This document shows positions 1 to 6,251 of a DNA stretch of 6,251 nt, in pieces (within the stretch, counting starts at the first letter, position 1; the number at the start of each line of letters is the position of its first letter). Origin of the DNA: Flavobacteriaceae bacterium. GTDB taxonomy: Bacteria > Bacteroidota > Bacteroidia > Flavobacteriales > Flavobacteriaceae. The stretch is taken from the NCBI GenBank assembly GCA_030618945.1, contig JAUXCI010000158.1, forward strand, positions 1 through 6,251. The letters run 5' to 3'. Below the pieces are notes generated by a model, which made no database searches, had not been told where the DNA came from, and was given only the letters and a program-made list of their open reading frames with translations. A program made the translations under genes and the position numbers.

Positions 1-1149
1 GAGAAAGAATCGCATGTAACTTTGGCAAGAATTGCTGCAGAGAAGAGCATGGTGCTGATAAAAAACAATGAGGTGCTGCCATTGCCTGCTGAAACAGGAC
101 AAAAGGTTTTGGTATTGGGAAGGCTTGCTAATATGGAAAACACAGGAGACCAAGGCAGTAGTAATTCTACATCTTTAAACATCATCACCCCTTATGAAGG
201 TATTAAAGCCTTAAATCAGCCTTTACAAAATGATGTGGAATTATATGATGGACCTGACTCGAATCTTGCTGCGGATAAGGCCAAAGAGGCTGACCAAGTG
301 ATTCTTGTTGTGGGCTATACTTTTGAGGATGAAGGAGAATACATAAATTTTGATAATAATATGCAAGAATCGGCGGAGGCCGGAAAGTTGATGGGTAAAA
401 AAGGAATAGGTGGTGACAGAGAGAGTTTGAAATTGCTCGCAGAAGATGAAGCCCTTATTCAAGCAGTTTCTTCAGTAAATAAAAATATAGTAGTTGTTTA
501 TGTTGGAGGAAGTGCTATTAATATGAATACATGGGAGCAAAAGGTAGCAGGAATTGTTTTTGCCTGGTATGGTGGGATGCAAGGAGGTGCTGCCTTGGCA
601 AATATTCTGTATGGGAAAGTCAATCCAAGTGGTAAATTACCTTTTTCAATCGCAAGAAACGATTCGGACTATCCTTATTTTAATCCATATACACTTAAGA
701 TAGAATATGGTTATTATCACGGATATACTTTATTTGAGAAAAAAAATATTGATATAGCCTATCCTTTCGGATTTGGATTGAGCTATACGACTTTTTCTTA
801 TGATATTTTAGAAATAGAAATGCCTGAATTGGATAAGACTGCTGTGATGAAAGCCAGTGTTAATGTTAGCAATACGGGTGATGTTTTCGGAGAAGAAATT
901 GTTCAGTTATACGTAGGGTTTAAGAACTCTAAAATTGATCGCCCCGTTAAACTGTTACGCGGTTTTGATAAGATCGGCCTTGAACCCGGAGAAACAAAAA
1001 AAGTAGATTTCGAGCTTAAGATTGAAGACCTTGCCTGGTATGATCCGGAAGCAAAAGAATGGAAGATAGAAGAAATGCAGTATGAACTTTATATTGGAGC
1101 TTCGTCAGAGGAGGCTAAATTGATAAAAGATACTTTTACAGTAAATTAA
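1..1149 (+). CDS. Glycoside hydrolase family 3 beta-glycosidase, C-terminal part (5' end outside window)
   Basis: The reading frame is open from base 1, and its first residues (EKESHVTLARIAAEKSMVLIKNN) already match the GH3 block before the C-terminal domain, so the gene starts upstream; the TTG at 22 is not a real start. The visible part is 382 residues. Residues about 10-260 form the GH3 C-terminal alpha/beta domain, with VLIKNNEVLPLP, GGDRESLKL (137-145), NPSGKLPFS and PFGFGLSYTTF (from about 255). Residues about 285-378 form a fibronectin III-like domain (GEEIVQLYVG, RPVKLLRGFDKIGLEPGETK). The N-terminal barrel with the catalytic Asp is missing from the window. The acid/base residue of such enzymes lies in this half, and a Glu in EDEGEY (109-114) is the best candidate, by analogy only. 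The family hydrolyses terminal beta-linked glucose, xylose or similar residues from oligosaccharides; the substrate cannot be read here. It converges on the regulator gene and may belong to an upstream operon. Family assignment is secure, specificity is not. Confidence 0.95.
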   Translation, partial: EKESHVTLARIAAEKSMVLIKNNEVLPLPAETGQKVLVLGRLANMENTGDQGSSNSTSLNIITPYEGIKALNQPLQNDVELYDGPDSNLAADKAKEADQVILVVGYTFEDEGEYINFDNNMQESAEAGKLMGKKGIGGDRESLKLLAEDEALIQAVSSVNKNIVVVYVGGSAINMNTWEQKVAGIVFAWYGGMQGGAALANILYGKVNPSGKLPFSIARNDSDYPYFNPYTLKIEYGYYHGYTLFEKKNIDIAYPFGFGLSYTTFSYDILEIEMPELDKTAVMKASVNVSNTGDVFGEEIVQLYVGFKNSKIDRPVKLLRGFDKIGLEPGETKKVDFELKIEDLAWYDPEAKEWKIEEMQYELYIGASSEEAKLIKDTFTVN

Positions 1150-1160
1150 CGCATCGAGAC

Positions 1161-1179
1161 CGATTAATATTTTAAATCG
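1161..1179. terminator. Weak hairpin between convergent genes, possible terminator
   Basis: CGATT (1161-1165) can pair with AATCG (1175-1179), and two more A-T pairs form if A1174 bulges out. It lies in the 48-bp gap between two converging genes, where a bidirectional terminator would be expected. The stem is short and AT-rich and no long T-run follows on either strand, so this is only a candidate. Confidence 0.2.
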
Positions 1180-1197
1180 AAAGAGTAGGGATTTCTG

Positions 1198-1980
1198 TTA
1201 AGAGGAAAATCCATAACCATTTGCCAGTAATTTCTCATACCTTTCCTTATCAATGGAATATAGATAGGGCGCTTTATTGGCTTTTCCTTCCATCATCTTT
1301 TCATGACGATTAAAGATGTCAAGCTTTAGCATTTTTCTTTGAAAATTACCGCGATCTAATTTTTTTTGAAGAATGGCTTCATATAGATATTGCAGCTCCT
1401 TCATGGTAAATTTTTCGGGTAACAAGGTAATTCCAACGGGAAGGTATTGGAGCAGATTTTTAATATAATCCAAAGCCGTTTTCACAATATGATTGTGATC
1501 AAGAATCAGGTCTGGCAACTCTTCAAGGGAAGCCCACTTGATTTCCGCACTAAAAACATCTGTTTTAAGATTACATTTTTGAATATCAATCAGGGAAACA
1601 TAACCAGCGGAAACAAAACGTTGACTGAACCAATTCATCAATTCTCCTTCTATACCAAATGATTCAAGATTTTTTATAAATCCATCAATTTCGTTTGGGT
1701 CACGCCGATTAACCGCCCCAAAAGTATGGAATTGTTCTAAAAATGGAAGCTTGATTCCTGTCCTCTCTTTGAGTACTCTGATCGCCGCTTCATTTAAATC
1801 CTCATTTTTAAAAACAAAGCCTCCAGGAAGCGTCCATAATCCACCTAGTGTTTTCCATTTAAGAACTAAAACTTTCAGTTTATTATCCTCAAAACCAATT
1901 GTTACACAGTCAACCGACAGGCCCGGCATAAAGGGATCTGTATCAAATAAGGCTTCATCAGGAATTGTTTTTTTGTTCAT
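1198..1980 (-). CDS. Nudix-related transcriptional regulator (NrtR/AraR-like), probable sugar-responsive repressor
   Basis: The 260-residue protein has an N-terminal Nudix-like domain (about 15-165) and a C-terminal winged helix (about 185-245; LLPEKFTMKELQ, LDRGNFQRKML, APYLYSID), the domain order of NrtR-type regulators, which include NAD-metabolism repressors and the arabinose regulator AraR of Bacteroides. The Nudix box is degenerate: G54-x5-E60-x7 is kept, but the REUxEExGU part reads RVLKERTGI (68-76), so two of its three glutamates are replaced. This argues for ligand sensing rather than hydrolysis. The frame extends 23 codons further to an ATG at 2049, but that ATG lies inside an operator-like repeat and the extension (MTQRYKIYLLC) has no family resemblance, so the ATG at 1980 (MNKKTIPDEAL) is chosen. 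The gene is divergent from the GH3 gene at 2065 and shares 84 bp of control region with it. Its own promoter is not clear; TATTTATTG on the minus strand (2028-2020) is a weak candidate. The ligand is unknown, and a sugar is inferred from context. Confidence 0.88.
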   Translation of the reverse strand: MNKKTIPDEALFDTDPFMPGLSVDCVTIGFEDNKLKVLVLKWKTLGGLWTLPGGFVFKNEDLNEAAIRVLKERTGIKLPFLEQFHTFGAVNRRDPNEIDGFIKNLESFGIEGELMNWFSQRFVSAGYVSLIDIQKCNLKTDVFSAEIKWASLEELPDLILDHNHIVKTALDYIKNLLQYLPVGITLLPEKFTMKELQYLYEAILQKKLDRGNFQRKMLKLDIFNRHEKMMEGKANKAPYLYSIDKERYEKLLANGYGFSS

Positions 1981-2005
1981 GTGGCTAATATATAAAAAAT
2001 TCTTC

Positions 2006-2020
2006 GTGTCATTTGTACAC
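2006..2020. promoter_or_regulatory. Operator-like repeat, site 1 (overlaps -33 element)
   Basis: GTGTCATTTGTACAC has outer inverted arms GTGT/ACAC and matches site 2 at 12 of 15 positions. It can be read as a degenerate form of GTGTCA-N3-TGACAC with a perfect left half. It covers the TTTG at 2012-2015, the -33 element of the GH3 promoter, and lies 25 bp upstream of the regulator start. Binding by the divergent Nudix-related regulator is inferred. Confidence 0.65.
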
Positions 2021-2043
2021 AATAAATATATTTTATATCTTTG
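2012..2043 (+). promoter_or_regulatory. Bacteroidota-type promoter of the GH3 gene
   Basis: TTTG (2012-2015) and TATCTTTG (2036-2043) match the Bacteroidota primary sigma factor elements, -33 TTTG and -7 TAnnTTTG, exactly, with a 20-bp spacer. The start of transcription should fall at about 2048-2051, leaving a leader of about 15 nt before the ATG at 2065. The leader (ACACATTAATA) has no Shine-Dalgarno sequence, as is usual in this phylum. Operator-like repeats overlap both elements. Confidence 0.8.
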
Positions 2044-2057
2044 TGTCATTGAAACAC
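2043..2057. promoter_or_regulatory. Operator-like repeat, site 2 (end of -7 element and transcription start)
   Basis: GTGTCATTGAAACAC is the second copy of the repeat, shifted by 37 bp from site 1 (about 3.5 helical turns) and in the same orientation. It begins at the last base of TATCTTTG and covers the predicted transcription start, a position where bound protein would block initiation. It also contains the rejected upstream ATG of the regulator frame (2049-2047, minus strand). Confidence 0.65.
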
Positions 2058-2064
2058 ATTAATA

Positions 2065-4047
2065 ATGAAAAAATTTTTAAAAATTACAGGTATAGCTCTA
2101 GGTGTGGTTGTAGTCTTATTGATTTTAACGGGTTTTATTACTTATAGTAGAATTTCGAGTAAGGTCAACAACAATTATAGTATGCTTGGAAAGGAAGCTC
2201 CTCTTTTGAAGCTAAATGGTATTGAGTTTAGAGACCTTAATAAGAATGGAAAACTAGATCTTTACGAAGATCCAAATGTTTCTATTGATGACAGAGTAAA
2301 TGATTTAGTGTCTCAAATGACCTTGGAAGAAAAAGCAGGAACCATGTTTATTACCATGATTGGTATGACACCCGAAGGCGAACCCATTGATAAACCTTTT
2401 TTATCTTCTAATCCAATAGACGTTATGATGATGTTGATGATGTCATCGAGTTCGGAAATGCTTGTCAATAAAAAAATGAACAGTTTTAACATTTTGCATG
2501 GACATGATGCAGATATTATCGCAAGAAATAGCAACAAGCTCCAAAAGATTGGAGAAAGATCAAGATTGGGTATTCCAATTACCATTGCAACCGATCCAAG
2601 ACATGGAACAGAAAATAACATTGGAGCTGCCTTATATACCCCATCTTTTTCTCAATGGCCTTCGTCTTTAGGATTGGCAGCTACTCGAGATACTTTACTG
2701 GTAAGGGAATTCGGTAATATTGCAAGGCAAGAATATTTGGCTACAGGAATAAGACTAGCCCTGCATCCAATGGCTGATTTAGCAACCGAGCCCAGATGGG
2801 GAAGGTCAAATGGGACCTTTGGTGAGGATGCTGAATTATCGGCTGCTATGACTAAAGCCTATGTATTGGGATTTCAAGGAGATTCCTTAGGAACAACAAG
2901 TGTAGCCTGCATGACCAAACATTTTTCAGGAGGTGGACCACAGGCCAAGGGTGAAGACGCACATTTCCCTTACGGAAAGGATCAGGTTTATCCCGGAAAT
3001 AATTTTGATTACCACCTTATTCCTTTTGAAAAAGGAGCCTTTCCGGCGAAAACGGCTCAGATGATGCCTTATTATGGGATACCAGTTGATCAAACTGATG
3101 AGAACGTAGGATTTGCATTCAACAAAACCATCATCACAAAAATGCTGAGAGAAAAATACAAGTTTGACGGGGTGGTTTGTACCGATTGGAATATAATTAG
3201 TGGCAGCAAAATAGGTGATGCCAGAGCCTGGGGTGTAGAGAACTTGAGCCCAAGTGAAAGAACGAAAAAAGTAATTGACGCAGGTTGTGATCAGTTTGGA
3301 GGAGAAGATAACCCAGAATTGATTATTGAATTGGTAAAATCAGGTCAGTTATCTGAAGCAAGAATAGACCAATCAGTTAAAAGAATTTTAAAGGATAAAT
3401 TCAGACTTGGTCTTTTTGATAATCCTTATGTCAATGAAAAACAAGCTAATGAGATTGCAGGTAGTAATGCCTTTAGAGAAATGGGAAAGGTGGCCCAAGC
3501 TAAATCAGCAGTATTATTGAAAAATGATCAATTACTTCCTTTGAAAAAAGGAACAAAAATATATGCGGAGGGAATGATTAACAGTGAGGTGCTGAACACT
3601 TATGGGGAATTGGTGAACGATCCGTTGGAAGCCGATGTGATTTTGACCAGACTTAAAACCCCATATGATGAAAGGGATGAATATTTTCTTGAATCATTCT
3701 TTCACCAAGGCAGGTTGTATTACAGCGATGAAGAAAAGAAAAAGATTATTGATCTGATAACGCAAAAACCTTCCATAGTGGTTGTGAATTTGGAAAGGCC
3801 TGCAATCCTGACCGACATTTCTGAAGTTAGTGCGGCTCTAATGGCCGATTTTGGAACAACTGATGAGGTATTGAATGAGTTGATCTTTGGAATGGAAACA
3901 CCTTCTGGTAAGCTGCCATTTGAATTACCCTCATCCTGGGAAGCGGTAGAGAATCAATTGGAGGATGTTCCATATGACTCTGTGGATCCATTATATAAAT
4001 TTGGACATGGACTCACTTACGAGCCCAATATTATCAGTATGAATTAA
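2065..4047 (+). CDS. Membrane-anchored glycoside hydrolase family 3 enzyme
   Basis: This 660-residue GH3 enzyme probably removes terminal beta-linked sugars from oligosaccharides in the periplasm. A hydrophobic segment at residues 8-27 has no AxA cleavage site and no lipobox Cys, so it reads as an uncleaved inner-membrane anchor. Residues 57-68 (DLNKNGKLDLYE) form an EF-hand-like calcium loop just before the barrel (DDRVNDLVSQMTLEEKAG). Barrel motifs are R244-W245-GR, FGED (252-255), K285-H286-FSGGGP and GVVCTDW, whose D374 is the expected nucleophile. The C-terminal domain (about 480-655) is short: LKTPYDERDEYFLESFFHQG, ADFGTTDEVL, SGKLPFELP, FGHGLTYE. The usual fibronectin III-like domain is absent, so the protein is shorter than typical 750-residue GH3 enzymes. 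No acid/base residue can be picked with confidence. A Met-rich stretch (121-132) is unusual. Start choice fits the promoter at 2012-2043. It is probably repressed by the divergent regulator. It is not an obvious duplicate of the GH3 gene at 1-1149, which belongs to another subgroup. Confidence 0.95.
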   Translation: MKKFLKITGIALGVVVVLLILTGFITYSRISSKVNNNYSMLGKEAPLLKLNGIEFRDLNKNGKLDLYEDPNVSIDDRVNDLVSQMTLEEKAGTMFITMIGMTPEGEPIDKPFLSSNPIDVMMMLMMSSSSEMLVNKKMNSFNILHGHDADIIARNSNKLQKIGERSRLGIPITIATDPRHGTENNIGAALYTPSFSQWPSSLGLAATRDTLLVREFGNIARQEYLATGIRLALHPMADLATEPRWGRSNGTFGEDAELSAAMTKAYVLGFQGDSLGTTSVACMTKHFSGGGPQAKGEDAHFPYGKDQVYPGNNFDYHLIPFEKGAFPAKTAQMMPYYGIPVDQTDENVGFAFNKTIITKMLREKYKFDGVVCTDWNIISGSKIGDARAWGVENLSPSERTKKVIDAGCDQFGGEDNPELIIELVKSGQLSEARIDQSVKRILKDKFRLGLFDNPYVNEKQANEIAGSNAFREMGKVAQAKSAVLLKNDQLLPLKKGTKIYAEGMINSEVLNTYGELVNDPLEADVILTRLKTPYDERDEYFLESFFHQGRLYYSDEEKKKIIDLITQKPSIVVVNLERPAILTDISEVSAALMADFGTTDEVLNELIFGMETPSGKLPFELPSSWEAVENQLEDVPYDSVDPLYKFGHGLTYEPNIISMN

Positions 4048-4086
4048 TTAAAGAATAAGTTGATAGGTTAAGTTTAGATTAGATTG

Positions 4087-4125
4087 AAAAATACAGGAGA
4101 AGCAATTCTACCTGTATTTTTTTTT
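4087..4125 (+). terminator. Intrinsic terminator after the GH3 gene
   Basis: AAAAATACAGG (4087-4097) pairs perfectly with CCTGTATTTTT (4111-4121), an 11-bp stem that runs into nine consecutive T (4117-4125). The 13-nt loop can fold further: AGAA (4098-4101) pairs with TTCT (4106-4109) around a GCAA tetraloop, leaving A4110 bulged. It lies 39 bp after the GH3 stop and should separate that gene from the GH20 gene. Confidence 0.88.
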
Positions 4126-4204
4126 CGTATATCCCTAGTTTAATAGATCTAATTCCATTAATTTTCCGTTTCAAAAAACCTGCTAATTTTTAATAATTTC
4201 TTTC
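4126..4204 (+). promoter_or_regulatory. Presumed promoter region of the GH20 gene, no clear elements
   Basis: The terminator just upstream implies that the GH20 gene has its own promoter in these 79 AT-rich bases. Two imperfect -7 elements are visible, TAATTTTC (4159-4166) and TAATTTTT (4184-4191), each matching TAnnTTTG at 7 of 8 elements or fewer. Neither has a TTTG at the proper spacing. No copy of the GTGTCA operator-like repeat is present, and there is no Shine-Dalgarno site. Confidence 0.3.
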
Positions 4205-6106
4205 ATGAAAATCATTGTTAAACTACTTACTATATTATTTCTTTTTCTAAGTCAAATTTCCCTTGCTCAAAACAATATCATTCCGGTACCGGTGTCTTAT
4301 GAAAGTGCAGGAGGAGAGTTGATCCTTTATAAAGATCTAAGTATAAATTTGCTTTCTGAAAACGATACCCTGTCCAGACAATTGGATGTGTTTAAAAAAG
4401 ACCTTTCATATTTAGACATCGTTTTTTCTACTCAAACCATTGACAGTACTTCAACAAATGGATTGATCATTGGCTTAAATGAGACCCCAGATGAAGAACT
4501 TGGCATTGAAGGTTATCAACTGGTGGTTGAAGAAGGGGGAATGGTCCTTATGGCGAATGCATCAGCAGGAGTTTTTAATGGCTTACAAACCATTAAACAA
4601 TTGTTTCCTGTTAAACGAACTTTATCCGCTGAAGGCGAACAAGAACCAATAAGAATAGAAACTTGTATCATCAAAGATTATCCTAGATTTGGATGGAGGG
4701 GATTAATGTTAGACGTTAGTCGTCATTTCTTTTCAGTTGAAGATGTAAAAGCCTATTTGGATCAGATGGCAGCATATAAATTAAACGTTTTTCACTGGCA
4801 CCTCACAGATGATGAGGGATGGAGAATTGAAATCAAGACTTTCCCAAAGTTGACGGAAGTTGGAGCATGGAGAGCAGAAAGACATGGAAAATTTGGCGCT
4901 TTTAGAGCCACTCCGAAAACGTCTGAAAAATCTACTTATGGAGGTTTTTATACACAGGAACAAGTCAAGGAAGTCATTGCATATGCTTCTGAAAGGAACA
5001 TTACCATAGTACCTGAAATTGACGTACCTGGTCATAGTATGGCTTTATTGGCGGCTTATCCTCAGTTATCGACAAAGAAAGAATTTAAAATGGTTAATCC
5101 CGGTGCTAAAATTGCGGAATGGTATGACGATGACACTTTTAAAATGCTTATTGAGAATACACTTAATCCTGCTGACGAAGGGGTGTATGCTTTTTTGGAT
5201 ATGATTTTCGGTGAAATTGCTGATTTATTTCCAGGCGAATATATTCATATGGGTGGAGATGAATGTTATCACGGCTTTTGGGAACAAGATGAAAAGGTGC
5301 AGGCTTTTATGGCCAAGAATGGCATCAAAGACGGGCATGAAATGCAGAGTTATTTTGTGAAAAGAGTGGAAAAGATCATTAGCAGTAAGGGAAAGAAAAT
5401 GATTGGCTGGGATGAGATCCTTGACGGAGGACTGGCGGAAGGGGCAACTGTGATGAGTTGGAGAGGTGTAAAAGGAGGAATCGAAGCTGCTGCATTAGGT
5501 CATGAGGTAGTTATGACTCCAAAACAATTTGTTTATCTCGATTATACGCAGGGTGATTATAGTGTAGAGAACAAAATCTATGCAGATCTTTCTCTTAAAA
5601 AAGCCTATAGCTTTGAACCTGTTCCTGACTTTGTATTAGATCCGGAATTGATTTTAGGAGGTCAGGGTAACCTTTGGACGGAAGAGGTTCCGAATTTGCC
5701 TTTTGCCTTTTATATGACCTATCCTAGAGCGATGGCCCTATCAGAGTCTCTGTGGAGCCCCAAGGAAAATAAAAACTGGGAAAATTTCTTGTCGAGAACA
5801 GAGGTGCATTTTAAAAAGTTTGATGCGCGAGGAGTGAGTGTTGCGAAGACCATATATGAACCTGAAATTAGAGTATATATGGAAGGCAGAAAACTCATGT
5901 GTGAGTTGAAGAATCCTTTTACCGATATAGAGATGTACTATACAATTGACAATACTTACCCGATTGAATTGGGAAAAAAATATACAGAGCCCTTTGAAAT
6001 CCCTGCAGGAGATCTAAGTTTGAGGGCACAGTCTTTTAGGGACGGACAAGCCATTGAAAGGTTGCTTCAGGTCCATAGAACTGATTTGGAAAAGAGGCTT
6101 AAATAG
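4205..6106 (+). CDS. Secreted glycoside hydrolase family 20 beta-N-acetylhexosaminidase
   Basis: The enzyme removes terminal beta-linked GlcNAc or GalNAc from chitin oligomers or glycoconjugates by substrate-assisted catalysis. Residues 1-21 are a type I signal peptide (KIIVKLLTILFLFLSQISLA, cleavage before Q22) with no lipobox, so the protein is periplasmic or exported further. Residues about 24-155 are the GH20 N-terminal alpha/beta domain, and about 160-510 the catalytic barrel: R165 in GWRGLMLDVSRHF, HWHLTDDEGWR (197-207), DVPGH (273-277), the catalytic pair D352-E353 in HMGGDE, W402, W419 in VMSWRG, and W491-T-E in GQGNLWTEE. Residues about 550-633 resemble the chitobiase/hexosaminidase C-terminal beta-sandwich (YYTIDNTYP from 578, KYTEPFEIP). 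All expected catalytic residues are present and the 633-residue length is complete. The ATG at 4205 is the only start that gives an intact signal peptide. The gene stands alone behind a terminator. Family call is firm; natural substrate is open. Confidence 0.97.
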   Translation: MKIIVKLLTILFLFLSQISLAQNNIIPVPVSYESAGGELILYKDLSINLLSENDTLSRQLDVFKKDLSYLDIVFSTQTIDSTSTNGLIIGLNETPDEELGIEGYQLVVEEGGMVLMANASAGVFNGLQTIKQLFPVKRTLSAEGEQEPIRIETCIIKDYPRFGWRGLMLDVSRHFFSVEDVKAYLDQMAAYKLNVFHWHLTDDEGWRIEIKTFPKLTEVGAWRAERHGKFGAFRATPKTSEKSTYGGFYTQEQVKEVIAYASERNITIVPEIDVPGHSMALLAAYPQLSTKKEFKMVNPGAKIAEWYDDDTFKMLIENTLNPADEGVYAFLDMIFGEIADLFPGEYIHMGGDECYHGFWEQDEKVQAFMAKNGIKDGHEMQSYFVKRVEKIISSKGKKMIGWDEILDGGLAEGATVMSWRGVKGGIEAAALGHEVVMTPKQFVYLDYTQGDYSVENKIYADLSLKKAYSFEPVPDFVLDPELILGGQGNLWTEEVPNLPFAFYMTYPRAMALSESLWSPKENKNWENFLSRTEVHFKKFDARGVSVAKTIYEPEIRVYMEGRKLMCELKNPFTDIEMYYTIDNTYPIELGKKYTEPFEIPAGDLSLRAQSFRDGQAIERLLQVHRTDLEKRLK

Positions 6107-6251
6107 TCGCTCACCCATTCCTGACCCAATTAAGATGCTATGGCACTGTTCGTCAAGTTGCGGGTTTCTTTTATAAGATTGGATCATTTGCCTTTGATTA
6201 TTTATCACAAGACACAAAAAATGACAACCGGTTTTTTAGCTTATTGTACTA
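6107..6251. other. Non-coding tail after the GH20 gene
   Basis: These 145 bases show no convincing reading frame, RNA gene or strong terminator. AACCGGTT (6226-6233) is a small palindrome followed by TTTT, flanked by A- and T-runs, but its stem is too weak to call. Two TTTG words (6187-6190, 6193-6196) lack a -7 partner. The region may lead into a gene beyond the window. Confidence 0.4.

Noticed and set aside
22..24. TTG as the start of the first GH3 gene
   Set aside because: The frame is open to base 1 and the residues before TTG continue the GH3 domain, so the codon is an internal Leu of a truncated gene.
1751..2062. Plus-strand open frame of 103 codons opposite the regulator N-terminus
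   Set aside because: It is antisense to the well-supported Nudix domain, runs through the promoter and operators, and has no family resemblance.
2308..2323. Operator-like sequence GTGTCTCAAATGACCT inside the GH3 gene
   Set aside because: It resembles the operator arms but its spacing is one base longer and the last bases differ. It encodes LVSQMT, a stretch conserved for protein reasons at the start of GH3 barrels.
2366..2371. Isolated TGACAC half-site in the GH3 coding region
   Set aside because: The opposite arm is missing at the expected distance (TGATTG), and a 6-mer is expected by chance in a window of this size.
6014..6217. Minus-strand open frame of 67 codons over the GH20 3' end and tail
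   Set aside because: Most of it runs antisense to the GH20 C-terminal domain, it shows no recognisable protein features, and no promoter precedes it.
6211..6226. Half-match to the operator on the minus strand (TGTCATTT within the A-rich tail)
   Set aside because: Only the TGTCATTT part matches; the ACAC arm is absent. It could matter only if a gene beyond the window starts here.

Overview
The window looks like a carbohydrate-degradation locus from a member of the Bacteroidota, probably an environmental Flavobacteriia- or Cytophagia-like organism. The basis is the AT-rich coding sequence, the absence of Shine-Dalgarno-like sites before the starts, a perfect Bacteroidota-type promoter (TTTG, 20 bp, TAnnTTTG), and the gene content: two GH3 enzymes, a secreted GH20 enzyme and a Nudix-related regulator. 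No genus can be named from the sequence alone.

Layout. Positions 1-1149 (+) hold the C-terminal half of a GH3 beta-glycosidase that enters from outside the window and ends with a fibronectin III-like domain. It converges with a regulator gene (1198-1980, -), which encodes a Nudix-like sensor domain with a degenerate Nudix box fused to an NrtR-type winged helix. An 84-bp divergent control region (1981-2064) follows, and then a membrane-anchored GH3 (2065-4047, +) with a strong intrinsic terminator at 4087-4125. A separately transcribed, secreted GH20 beta-N-acetylhexosaminidase (4205-6106, +) comes next. The last 145 bp contain no recognisable gene.

How the parts may work together. The divergent region carries two 15-bp near-identical sites, GTGTCATTTGTACAC and GTGTCATTGAAACAC, which match at 12 of 15 positions. 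One covers the -33 element of the GH3 promoter; the other begins at the last base of the -7 element and covers the predicted transcription start. This is the expected geometry for repression by the divergently encoded Nudix-like regulator, probably with autoregulation. The likely model, which is inference, is that a sugar or sugar-derived ligand binds the Nudix-like domain and relieves repression of the membrane-anchored GH3. The GH20 gene lies behind a terminator and has no such site upstream, so it is probably controlled separately. The regulator and its operator pair are the most interesting part of the window; the enzymes are recognisable members of known families.
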